Shown piece by piece: positions 1-6,426 of a DNA stretch of 6,426 nt. Position 1 is the first letter of the stretch; every line of letters starts with the position of its first letter. The notes under the pieces are model-generated. The model did not search any database. It was not told the DNA's origin and worked only from the letters and a program-made list of their open reading frames with translations. This DNA comes from Rhodothermia bacterium (lineage in GTDB: Bacteria > Bacteroidota > Rhodothermia > Rhodothermales > JABDKH01). The translations under genes and the position numbers were made by a program. The stretch covers positions 1 to 6,426 of the forward strand of contig JAUIJQ010000199.1 of NCBI GenBank assembly GCA_030431165.1, read 5' to 3'.

Positions 1-3000
1 CTGCGAACAGTCCGTCGTTTTCCGTAAGCGAGTTGCCGGCACCCGTATCGAACCACCCCGTCGGATTGTCGCCCGCATTGTAAGACTCGAAGTTCTCGAT
101 CACACTGCTGACCTCAACAAACGTTGCCGTCAGGTCGAGATCGCCTGGTACCGTGATGGCGAGGGGGTTGTCTGAACTCGTGATGTCGCCTGACCACCCG
201 TCAAACTGCCACCCCGCGTCAGCGGTTGCCGTCGCGGTAACCATGCTTCCGATGTCGTGTAGCGGCAGATCAGGGTTAAGGACAACCGTGCCCTGTCCGA
301 CCGTGGTTACAGCGATCGGATGTTGCGTGATAACCTCAAAATTCGCTGTGATGGCGACTGATGGTGCAACGACTGTCACATCAAGCGGATTATCCGTTGA
401 CGTGATATCACCGGTCCAGTTCACAAATCGCCATCCTGCGTCTGGCGTGGCCGTTGCGGTGACTGTGCTCCCGAGATCGTATTCCGGCAAATCAGGATTC
501 AGCCCAACCGTACCCTGACCAACCGTTGATACAACGATCGGGTGCTGCGTGATGATCTGGAAGTTGGCCGTTACGTCTACCGACGGCCCGTTGGCGATCA
601 CGTTTACGGGATTGTCTGTCGTGGCGACATCGCCGGTCCAGTCAATAAATTGCCAACCGGGGTCAGCGACCGCAGTTAGCTCTACGCTTGCGCCCGCGAC
701 ATAAAGCGGGAGATCCGGGTTCTTCTGAACCGTGCCATTTCCAACGACTGATGCATTAATCGGAACGGTTGGCACAGGCGGGGTGAGGCTGCTGACAGCC
801 AGGTCATCAAAATGTTTGGCGCCGCTTGTGAACGTCCAGACGCCAACCGTGCCGGTAGTAAACCGACCGGGGCTGCTGTCGAAGGCATCCGCCTGCCAGG
901 TCGCCGGCTCGGGAGTCCCATCCGGCCACACCTTCGCGCGAATGTTTGTCTGTGAGCCGTCGTCTTCAACTTCCACGAGGAAGCGATACCAAACGTTTGC
1001 GCTCGGGACGACGCCGGTGTCTGTGTTGCCACCCGAAATCGCGGTGCCCGCCGGACTGATATGGAACGCGTTGTCAGTATATCGGCGCAACCGGTAGTAG
1101 CCTACCGAACTCGGAAACTGACTGAAAAACGTGACACCAATGCCACCGCTGTTGTCGGACATTCGCATTCGGCCAGTATAGCGATAGCCATCCGGCGGTG
1201 GCGCGAGGCCCATAAGGTGGGAGTGAATGTTTGTCGCTGTCGACGACGTGTTCAGGTACTGATTTGTCCCATCCGTACCAACCGAGAACAGTGCGTCGTT
1301 TTCGGCAAGCGAGTTGCCGGCGCCCGTATCCAGCCAACCCGTGGGATTGTCTCCCGGGTTGTACGACTCAAAGTCCTCGCTCACACCCGTGAACGCGACG
1401 AACGTTGCCGTAAGGTTGAGGTCCCCTGACACTGTGATGTCGAGCGGGTTGTCGGAACTCGTGATGTCACCAGACCAGCCGTCAAACTGCCAGCCCGGGT
1501 CAGGCGTGGCTGTCGCGGTAACCATGCTCCCTTCATCGAACAACGCCAGATCCGGATCTAAACCAACCGTACCCTGGCCCACGGTGTTAGCCGCGATCGT
1601 GTGTTGCGGGATCATCTCGAAGTTCGCCGTCACGTTTACGGATGGCGCATTCGCAATCACGTTGAACGGATTGTTCGACGACGTGACATCACCCGTCCAG
1701 TTGACGAATCGCCAACCGGGATCAGCGATGGCATTCAACTGCACCGACGCGCCCTCTACATACAGCGGCAAATCCGGGCCTTTCTGAACCACGCCGCTTC
1801 CCACAACTGAAGCGTTAATCGGAACGGTTGGTTCGACCGTCGCGAGAGAATGGACAGCCAGGTCATCAAAATGTTTACTGCCGTATGAGAACGACCAGAC
1901 GCCGACTGTGCCGGATGTCAATCGAGTCGGACTGCTATCGTAGGCATCTGCCTGCCAGTCGGTTGGCTCAGCGGCCCCATCAGCCCACACCTTCGCGCGG
2001 ATGTTTGTCTGCGAGCCGGTATCTTCAACTTCGACGAGGAAGCGATACCATTTGTTGGATTGGGGGGCAACCCCGGTGTTTGCGTTGCCGCCGGTAATCG
2101 AGGTGCCGTTGGGGCTGATATGAAAGTCGGTGCCTTCATATCGACGCAACCGATAGTAGCCGGTCGAGTTCGGGAATTGGCTGAAGAACGTCACGCCGAG
2201 TCCACCAGCTCCGCTTGTCATGCGCATCCGGCCGGTATAGCGGTAGCCGTTGCCAAAATCGGTTGACAGATGGGAATGGATATTTGTCTCTGTGGAGCTG
2301 GTAGCGAAATAGGTGCCCTCAGCATCTGCCTCAGTTGCAAACAAAGCATCGTCCGTCTGCAAGCTGTTGTTCGCCTGCGTGTCTGTCCAGCCTGATGGAT
2401 CTACTCCTGCACCAAAGCCTTCGAAGTTTTCGGTGTAAAAGCCGGGGTCAAGCACAAAGTTGGCCACGACGGTCGAGTTGGCCACGGGTGTAAACGACAG
2501 CGGATTCGTTGAGCCGCTCGCGTCGCCACTCCAGCCAGTAAAGCTCCATCCCGTGTAAGGGCTCGCGGTGATATCTACGGGTACGCCGCACTCACCGGCT
2601 GTACTGCCGTCATCGTCGAGGTCGGCAAGCATCCGACCAACAGCCAGCGCTTCAGTTGCGCCGCCTGTGAACGTGTACATGTACCCTGTAAACGGCGGGA
2701 CTTCTTTCAGGAAGGGATAGTTCTGAAACTCGAGTCCGCGTCTGTTTCCGGGTTTGAGCAATAGTTTGATGACATGGGTGTGCGCTACCGGCATCACCCG
2801 TCCAAAGCCCTCACCGTTATTGGGGTTGTAGACCGCCGTGATGAAATTGCCGTTGTAGTTCAACGAGCCCCCGTCACCTGGGTCGTTTACGCCATCCGGT
2901 CCGTACCGACTGTAGAAGACACCAGGCGGTTCGTCATGCGAGAGGTAGCCGCGCGGCGCGTCGTCACCTCCATGCGCAATGTGGACGCCGTTTGTTGACC

Positions 3001-3583
3001 CGCCCGGTCTCAAGAGGTCAGCCAGATTAATCGCCCATCGCATGCTGACATAGTCGACCTGCAGATGCATCGAATGCGGGAAGATTGAGATGTCGCGGAT
3101 GATCGTGCGCGACGGGTCAGCCGACTGAGACGATGTAACCCACCGGGACCAGGTCATCCTCACCGTTTTGCGGTCGTTGCCGTCGTAGATCATGACGGCA
3201 CTCTGCAGGTTCTCAATGCCTGCACCTGCGCCCAGGTAGTCCGTCATGTTTGAGGACTTGAGTTGATCGGTCCCGCTGCTCTTGATGATCCAGGACTTGA
3301 TGGCGTATTGCCGATTGAGGAAGCTGCCGTCGCCGTTGTAGACATCGAATCCCCGGTACTGAACGGATATCTCGCTGTTCTCGAGGCGAACAGAACTCAG
3401 ATCGGGTGCGATGGTAATGCTGAGTTCCGGATCTGACGTGGTGCCGTTCGCTCCCACCGCGATGACATTACCGCCTCCGATGGCATTTGTTGAAACCTGG
3501 CACACCTGGGCGGCCGCGTGGCCGACCTGACCCCAAAGCAGCACGATTGCCAGAGCGGCGAATCGCGTAAGGCTAGCGTTCAT
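1..3583 (-). CDS. Giant secreted modular protein with LamG-like and InlB-like repeats (3' end beyond window)
   Basis: An open frame of 1194 codons with no stop runs from ATG 3583 off the left edge. Residues 1-25 (MNASLTRFAALAIVLLWGQV, then GHAAA before Q26) are a signal peptide with AAA-type cleavage. Residues 26 to about 320 form a domain I do not recognise. A DLDDDGS loop (DxDxDG, probably calcium-binding) follows near 320-327. Then come an InlB-like repeat (330-380), LamG-like domain 1 (382-578), two InlB-like repeats (588-731), LamG-like domain 2 (732-933), three InlB-like repeats (941-1158) and the start of a third LamG-like domain. InlB-like units carry GWxFxxWxGDxTSxxNP and end in TANF or TATF. 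In-frame ATGs at 3604 (preceded by GGAAGAG) and 3616 are alternative starts; an in-frame TGA lies further upstream. An adhesin or glycan-binding surface role is inferred from domain type. A C-terminal secretion signal would lie outside the window. Confidence 0.9.
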   Translation of the reverse strand, partial: MNASLTRFAALAIVLLWGQVGHAAAQVCQVSTNAIGGGNVIAVGANGTTSDPELSITIAPDLSSVRLENSEISVQYRGFDVYNGDGSFLNRQYAIKSWIIKSSGTDQLKSSNMTDYLGAGAGIENLQSAVMIYDGNDRKTVRMTWSRWVTSSQSADPSRTIIRDISIFPHSMHLQVDYVSMRWAINLADLLRPGGSTNGVHIAHGGDDAPRGYLSHDEPPGVFYSRYGPDGVNDPGDGGSLNYNGNFITAVYNPNNGEGFGRVMPVAHTHVIKLLLKPGNRRGLEFQNYPFLKEVPPFTGYMYTFTGGATEALAVGRMLADLDDDGSTAGECGVPVDITASPYTGWSFTGWSGDASGSTNPLSFTPVANSTVVANFVLDPGFYTENFEGFGAGVDPSGWTDTQANNSLQTDDALFATEADAEGTYFATSSTETNIHSHLSTDFGNGYRYTGRMRMTSGAGGLGVTFFSQFPNSTGYYRLRRYEGTDFHISPNGTSITGGNANTGVAPQSNKWYRFLVEVEDTGSQTNIRAKVWADGAAEPTDWQADAYDSSPTRLTSGTVGVWSFSYGSKHFDDLAVHSLATVEPTVPINASVVGSGVVQKGPDLPLYVEGASVQLNAIADPGWRFVNWTGDVTSSNNPFNVIANAPSVNVTANFEMIPQHTIAANTVGQGTVGLDPDLALFDEGSMVTATATPDPGWQFDGWSGDITSSDNPLDITVSGDLNLTATFVAFTGVSEDFESYNPGDNPTGWLDTGAGNSLAENDALFSVGTDGTNQYLNTSSTATNIHSHLMGLAPPPDGYRYTGRMRMSDNSGGIGVTFFSQFPSSVGYYRLRRYTDNAFHISPAGTAISGGNTDTGVVPSANVWYRFLVEVEDDGSQTNIRAKVWPDGTPEPATWQADAFDSSPGRFTTGTVGVWTFTSGAKHFDDLAVSSLTPPVPTVPINASVVGNGTVQKNPDLPLYVAGASVELTAVADPGWQFIDWTGDVATTDNPVNVIANGPSVDVTANFQIITQHPIVVSTVGQGTVGLNPDLPEYDLGSTVTATATPDAGWRFVNWTGDITSTDNPLDVTVVAPSVAITANFEVITQHPIAVTTVGQGTVVLNPDLPLHDIGSMVTATATADAGWQFDGWSGDITSSDNPLAITVPGDLDLTATFVEVSSVIENFESYNAGDNPTGWFDTGAGNSLTENDGLFA
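104..1390 (-). repeat. Protein-level repeat unit 2: LamG-like domain plus three InlB-like modules
   Basis: The LamG-like part (about 785-1390) is closely similar to unit 1, sharing TNIHSHL, YRYTGRMRM, GVTFFSQFP, GYYRLRRY, YRFLVEVED, GSQTNIRAKVW and KHFDDLAV. Three InlB-like modules follow, at about 541-762, 320-543 and 104-323. The middle one is extra relative to unit 1. It shares ITQHPI and TVGQGTV with its right-hand neighbour and GWRFVNWTGD with the first module of unit 1. A third LamG-like domain begins at about base 103 (ENFESYNAGDNPTGW) and is cut by the window edge. Confidence 0.8.
1391..2440 (-). repeat. Protein-level repeat unit 1: LamG-like domain plus two InlB-like modules
   Basis: The LamG-like part (about 1850-2440) begins ENFEGF and ends KHFDDLAV. 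Between these it has TNIHSHL, GYRYTGRMRM, GVTFFSQFP, GYYRLRRY, FHISPNGT, WYRFLVEVED, GSQTNIRAKVW and GTVGVW. This pattern suits a concanavalin-like beta-sandwich fold; the fold is inferred. Two InlB-like modules follow (about 1604-1822 and 1391-1603). The first has GWRFVNWTGDVTSSNNP, the second GWQFDGWSGDITSSDNP. Each keyed phrase recurs in the next unit. Confidence 0.8.
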
Positions 3584-3863
3584 TGGACGTTCTTGCCGGG
3601 GCATACGCTCTTCCATTAATGTGTCTTGCCCTGACGATCGGGGATGTCAGAGGCATTTCGTTCGGGATTTCAGCGGTTGAAGGTTTGCCCCGACTTCAGG
3701 CTATCCCTGTTCTCCGCCGACACCTCATAACGTAGATTTTTTTGAATTTACGCAAAACTGAGAAAGAGGCGCAGGCATCCCGTGCGCTAGGACCGGGATG
3801 ACGGACGAGAAACGGGGCCTGACAGGGATAAGAACGAAAAGCGGCGCGGAAGTGGGTCGTGGC
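3584..3863. other. Intergenic leader of the large modular gene
   Basis: Apart from the candidate promoter and alternative starts at 3604 and 3616, I see no gene here. A plus-strand open frame beginning near 3798 runs through the adjacent hairpins and is probably not coding. GGAAGAG (3614-3608, minus strand) could serve as a ribosome binding site for the 3604 start. No T-tract follows a hairpin on the minus strand, so I do not call an intrinsic terminator for the upstream ELWxxDGT gene. Confidence 0.5.
3727..3755 (-). promoter_or_regulatory. Candidate Bacteroidota-type promoter for the large modular gene
   Basis: On the minus strand a TTG (3755-3753) is followed after 18 bases by TACGTTAT (3734-3727). 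This partly matches the Bacteroidota TTG / TAnnTTTG arrangement. The spacer contains a run of seven A, making it the most AT-rich stretch in the gap. It lies about 110-145 bases upstream of the start codon. The -7 box matches only at TA and TT, so this is tentative. Confidence 0.3.
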
Positions 3864-3986
3864 GGTGGCCTTCGGCCACCTCGCGTTACGGCGGCTGTTG
3901 CCGCCTTAATCGTTGGGATCGTTACGCGGGCTGCGCCCGCTGATCGTTACGGCGGCTGTTGCCGCCTTAATCGCTCGACCGGAGCG
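3864..3986. repeat. Cluster of GC-rich palindromes (REP-like hairpins), copy 1
   Basis: Four perfect short hairpins lie in tandem. They are GGTGGCC-TTC-GGCCACC (3864-3880), GGCGGC-TGTT-GCCGCC (3890-3905), GCGGGC-TGC-GCCCGC (3926-3940) and GGCGGC-TGTT-GCCGCC (3951-3966). A weaker one, CGCTC-GACCG-GAGCG, lies at 3972-3986. The second and fourth sit in identical 29-base blocks (3884-3912 and 3945-3973), 61 bases apart. Linkers carry GATCGTTAC, at 3917-3925 and 3942-3950. The palindromes lie downstream of the ELWxxDGT gene but lack T-tracts, so they resemble a REP/BIME-like mosaic more than terminators. Confidence 0.8.
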
Positions 3987-3999
3987 CGGCGTGGACTTC

Positions 4000-4035
4000 A
4001 AACGATTCTTAACGATCAAACGATCTCAACGATCA
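4000..4035 (+). repeat. Short tandem array of 9-bp AACGATY units, overlapping a stop codon
   Basis: Four 9-base units stand in a row: aaacgattc, ttaacgatc, aaacgatct, caacgatca. They match the unit of the longer array at 5995-6150. The last two units overlap the final two sense codons and the TGA stop (4026-4028) of the minus-strand ELWxxDGT gene, so the repeat supplies its last residues, Asp-Arg. Confidence 0.85.
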
Positions 4036-4338
4036 ACCACCGTCACCGCGCTTGTTGTACTGAACTCGCCTGCAGCTAACCTTACAAAGTAGAGTCCGCC
4101 AGGAAGGTCGCGTGGATAGGCACCCGCGGCGCCGCCCGGTACGTCGCGCCTGTCAAAAGTCAGCGTGTGCCTGCCAACTGCCATCGGACCATCGTGCAGT
4201 ACCATCAACTGCCGGCCAAGCACGTCATATACAACAACCCGCATGCGTTGCGCGGCGGCCCCTCCGTGTTCATCCGATACGGTGAGCTCAACCGTTGCGC
4301 GACCCGACGTCGGGTTCGGATACACCGATAGCCCGAAC
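4026..4338 (-). other. Type A T9SS C-terminal sorting domain
   Basis: From about residue 492 the protein changes from repeats to FGLSVYPNPTSGRATVEL, then RVVVYDVLGRQL, HTLTFDRRDVPGG and GLYFVRLAAGE. These are hallmark strands of the Por secretion system sorting domain, which directs proteins across the outer membrane and is cleaved or used for anchoring. RDVPGG and RDLPGG, 12 codons apart (4086-4148), look like a small internal duplication inside this domain. Confidence 0.85.
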
Positions 4339-4373
4339 GGGGTTGGTTCGACATCGAATTCAACCGACGTCCC

Positions 4374-5699
4374 GGTACCCGTGCCCGGCAGGACCCAAAG
4401 CTCCTGCCCGTTTGTCCCGTCGTTCGCCTGGAAAAACAGTGAGCCACCTGCCACAGTTAGTCCGCGACCACCGGCAGCCCCCGAACCTGGATTGATGTCG
4501 GCGACGAGCATGGTGTTGGACTCGGTGCCGTCGCTCGTCCACACCTCGAGTCCGTTTGTGCCGTCGTTAGCCGTGAAGTAGAGCGCACTTTCAAACACCG
4601 CGAAGGGCGATGGTGTAAATCCGATGCCGCTGCTGCCGGGGTTGATATCAGTGAGAAGCCCGGTACCGACATCCGTCCCGTCGCTCTTCCAGACTTCGAG
4701 GCCGCTGGCGCCGTCATCCGCCATGAAAAAGATCATGTCGTCAAACACAATGAGCTCGGCCGGATCGCTTGAGCCGCTGCCCGCGCTGATGTTTGCGACG
4801 AGCATCGTTCCGGATTCGCTCCCGTCGCTCTTCCACAGCTCCCGACCGTTTGTGCCGTCGTCAGCCGCGAAATAGAGCACTCCGTCGAGGACGGTTAACC
4901 CCGTTGGCTCGCTGGATGCGGCGCCAGGATTGATGTCGGCGACGGGTACGGTTCCTGCCTCCGTGCCGTCACTTCGCCAGAGTTCGCGACCGCTTGTCCC
5001 ATCGTCTGCGGCGAAGTAGAGTGCGCCGCTAAACACCGTGTAATCCGAAGGCTCTTCATTGCGGATGCCACCCATCGCTCCTGGTCGGATGTCTTTGACG
5101 AGCGTTGTGCCGGACTCGGTCCCATCGGTCTTCCACAGTTCGAGTCCGTTTGTGCCGTCGTCGCCCGAGAAGTAGAGCATCCCGTCGAACGGTGTGAACT
5201 CGGGGATGCTCCGGATGCCGCCGGGCGTCCCGGGCCAGACGTCTTTGACGAGCACGGTGCCGGATTCCGTTCCATCACTTTTCCATAGTTCGGTCCCATT
5301 TGCGGCGTCGAGTGCGCGGAAGTAGAGCATCCCGTCGAACTCGGTGAATCCGAACGGACCGCTGGCGTTTGCACCGGAGTTGATGTCCGCAACGAGTGCT
5401 GTGCCGCCTTCGGTCCCATCGGTTCGCCACAGTTCGACGCCGGAGGACCCGTCGTTGGCTGCGAAGTAGAGTGCGCCGTTCAGTGGTGCAAAGAATGACC
5501 CGAAGGCGGGGATGCCGGGTGCGCCTGTTCCGGCTCCGGCGAAGATATCCTTGACAAGGACGGTTCCGTTTTCGGTGCCGTCGGATCACCAGACTTCGGC
5601 GCCGCTGGATCCGTCGTTGGCTACAAAAAAGAGCGCACCATCGAACGCGGTGAGGTGGGCGGGGACGCTGCCAGAGTTGGGGTTGATGTCGCGTACAAG
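4374..5699 (-). repeat. Nine ELWxxDGT repeats of about 50 residues
   Basis: Successive W-motif anchors in protein order are EVW-stop-SDGT, ELWRTDGT, ELWKSDGT, ELWKTDGT, ELWRSDGT, ELWKSDGS, EVWKSDGT, EVWTSDGT and ELWVLPGT. Spacing is 48-52 residues, so the DNA has a period near 150 bases. Each repeat also has an Asp-rich DDGTNG turn that could bind calcium; that binding is inferred, not shown. Confidence 0.9.
5586..5588 (-). other. In-frame TGA replacing a basic residue codon in repeat 1
   Basis: The minus strand reads GAA GTC TGG TGA TCC GAC GGC ACC. The second and fifth repeats have CGA (Arg) directly after TGG at the same place, so a single C-to-T change of CGA explains the stop. The same gene ends with TGA at 4026-4028, and Trp elsewhere is TGG, which argues against TGA being a general sense codon. 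Confidence 0.85.
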
Positions 5700-5813
5700 C
5701 GTGGGTTGTGCGGTGGCGGGTCGTACGATCGCGAGCGGGAGGGAGGCGGCGACGAGGACGATAGCGGCGAAGCAGGTGACGCGCGGAGACAGTCGGGACA
5801 ACGGTTGAGGCAT

Positions 5814-5894
5814 GGCAGGCGATGGGTCTTGACGGGGGTGGTTACATCAATAGCCGAGAACTAGGCATAGATCGGCTCAGGGGGAGGCGTTAAC
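5814..5894. other. Intergenic leader of the ELWxxDGT gene
   Basis: I see no gene or clear promoter here. On the minus strand the 20 bases before ATG 5813 contain no purine-rich ribosome binding site, as is usual in Bacteroidota. Confidence 0.4.
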
Positions 5895-5993
5895 GCGGGC
5901 TTCGCCCGCTGATCGTTACCGGCGGCTACGCCGCTTGAAGCGTTGGTTCACTGCACGGTCGCCTGGACTTGAATCGATAAGCGCCGAAGGCGC
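5895..5993. repeat. GC-rich palindromes (REP-like hairpins), copy 2
   Basis: Three hairpins: GCGGGC-TTC-GCCCGC (5895-5909), GCGGC-TAC-GCCGC (5922-5934) and GCGCC-GAA-GGCGC (5981-5993). The first two are joined by TGATCGTTAC, as in copy 1 at 3941-3950. A tggactt(c/g)aa block (here at about 5964-5973) also occurs in copy 1 (3992-4001). The copies are therefore colinear but diverged in the middle. Confidence 0.8.
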
Positions 5994-5994
5994 G

Positions 5995-6150
5995 AAACGA
6001 TTCCTAACGATCAAACGATTCCTAACGATCAAACGATTCCTAACGATCAAACGATTCCTAACGATCAAACGATTCCTAACGATCAAACGATTCCTAACGA
6101 TCTCCGATTCCTAACGATCAAACGATTCCTAACGATCTCCGATTCCCAAC
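5995..6150 (+). repeat. Tandem array of 18-bp repeat aaacgattcctaacgatc
   Basis: Six perfect units run head to tail from 5995 to 6102. A shortened 17-base variant starting tccgattc (6103-6119), a seventh perfect unit (6120-6137) and a decayed end (6138-6150) follow. Each 18-mer is two 9-mers of form NNAACGATY, and each holds one GATC. Unit length resembles a plasmid iteron, but no replication gene is visible, so a VNTR or a protein-binding array is as likely. It ends 68 bases before the four-helix-bundle gene. Confidence 0.95.
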
Positions 6151-6217
6151 GGACCCCGTTACAAACCCCACGTTGTTCTCGCCTAGTAGTGAGAAGCAGC
6201 ACTATTCCCGACAAGCC
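6151..6217 (+). other. Short leader of the four-helix-bundle gene
   Basis: It separates the 18-bp array from the GTG start. I find no convincing promoter box or ribosome binding site. The gene's frame stays open upstream to 6098 without an ATG, so the N terminus could be longer than called. Confidence 0.4.
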
Positions 6218-6426
6218 GTGGGCGACGTAACTGATCTGGAGGTGTACACGAAGGCAATGTCACTCGCACGACAGGTGTACGATGATGTCGCGACGTGGGA
6301 GCCCTTCGACCAGTGGACGCTCGGCAATCAGTTGGTTAAAGCGGCGGACAGCATCGCAGCGAATCTCACCGAGGGATACGGTCGCTTTACGGCCCGTGAG
6401 CGCATCCGCTTTCTATACATCGCCCG
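6218..6426 (+). CDS. Four-helix-bundle protein, S23/IVP family (3' end beyond window)
   Basis: The visible 69 codons contain DLEVYTKAMSLARQVYDDV, then QLVKAADSIAANLTEGYGR and RERIRFLYIAR. This is the conserved pattern of the four-helix-bundle family (TIGR02436, PF05635): DLxVYxxAM, then helix 2 with AADSIxANxxEGYGR, then helix 3 with RFLYIA. Members are usually about 115-125 residues, so roughly half is present. The family includes proteins encoded in 23S rRNA intervening sequences and the Avd accessory proteins of diversity-generating retroelements; most stand-alone members have no assigned function. GTG 6218 is chosen because it leaves five residues before DLEVY, as is typical. The gene is divergent from the ELWxxDGT gene and directly follows the hairpins and 18-bp array. 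No reverse transcriptase is visible. Confidence 0.88.
   Translation, partial: MGDVTDLEVYTKAMSLARQVYDDVATWEPFDQWTLGNQLVKAADSIAANLTEGYGRFTARERIRFLYIA

Larger units (their letters stand above)
4026..5813 (-). pseudogene. Secreted ELWxxDGT-repeat protein with T9SS sorting domain, interrupted by in-frame TGA
   Basis: The frame is 595 codons plus stop. ATG 5813 opens a signal peptide: basic start, hydrophobic core at about residues 14-30, and an ATA site before Q36. Nine repeats of about 50 residues follow, each with LYFxADDGTNGxELWxSDGTxxGT and ending near DINPGS (ELWxxDGT repeat family, TIGR04534). The last, ELWVLPGT, is degenerate. A type A T9SS C-terminal domain (about 492-595) has YPNPTSG and ends GLYFVRLAAGE. 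Codon 76 is TGA (5588-5586), where other repeats have Lys, Arg or Thr, so translation would stop inside repeat 1. The frame is open on both sides. Downstream, the next ATG (5330, codon 162) would lack a signal peptide. Readthrough or a sequencing error could rescue it. A surface beta-propeller-like role is inferred; partner and substrate are unknown. Confidence 0.85.

Noticed and set aside
153..2266. Several plus-strand open frames of 66-157 codons
   Set aside because: They lie antisense to the large minus-strand modular gene, repeat because that gene's modules repeat, and show no family motif.
3864..3966. Rho-independent terminator for the ELWxxDGT gene
   Set aside because: The hairpins are strong but no T-tract follows any of them on the minus strand; the A/T run at 3737-3743 reads as A on that strand.
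3798..4079. Plus-strand open frame of 93 codons
   Set aside because: Its middle is made of the GC-rich palindromes and the 9-bp array, giving low-complexity Gly/Ala/Arg sequence, and it overlaps the end of the ELWxxDGT gene.
5586..5588. TGA read as Trp or selenocysteine
   Set aside because: The residue expected here is Lys, Arg or Thr, the same gene stops at TGA, and I saw no clear recoding hairpin downstream.
5995..6150. CRISPR array
   Set aside because: Units are contiguous 18-mers with no unique spacers, and no cas gene is visible.
6218..6426. Avd gene of a diversity-generating retroelement
   Set aside because: The fold family fits, but no reverse transcriptase, template repeat or variable repeat is seen; the sequence resembles the common stand-alone members.

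Overview
The window looks like part of a Bacteroidota or Rhodothermota chromosome of fairly high G+C content. The best evidence is a type A C-terminal sorting domain of the type IX secretion system (T9SS), ending an ELWxxDGT-repeat protein. A four-helix-bundle (S23/IVP-family) gene, common in that group, supports this. Taxonomy is inferred from protein features only.

Layout: (1) Bases 1-3583, minus strand, are one uninterrupted reading frame that runs off the left edge. It encodes a very large secreted modular protein: signal peptide, an N-terminal domain I do not recognise, a DxDxDG loop, then LamG-like domains of about 200 residues alternating with InlB-like repeats of about 70. All plus-strand frames here are shadows. 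(2) Bases 3584-4025 are intergenic: a candidate promoter for the large gene, a cluster of perfect GC-rich hairpins, and a short array of 9-bp AACGAT units. (3) Bases 4026-5813, minus strand, encode a secreted protein of nine ELWxxDGT repeats plus a T9SS sorting domain, broken by one in-frame TGA at codon 76. (4) Bases 5814-6217 are intergenic, with a second copy of the hairpin-plus-array composite; here the array has grown to seven perfect 18-bp units with variants. (5) From 6218 to the right edge, plus strand, is the first half of a four-helix-bundle gene.

The two minus-strand genes are both predicted surface or secreted repeat proteins and may be cargo of the same secretion system. The 558 bp between stop and next start argue against tight co-transcription being certain, and the large gene has its own candidate promoter. 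The least expected signal is the intergenic composite: hairpins joined by TGATCGTTAC, then a 9/18-bp AACGATY array. It occurs twice in the same order and orientation, once overlapping a stop codon and once just before the four-helix-bundle gene. It may be a dispersed REP-like or non-autonomous element; this is inference from two copies in one window.
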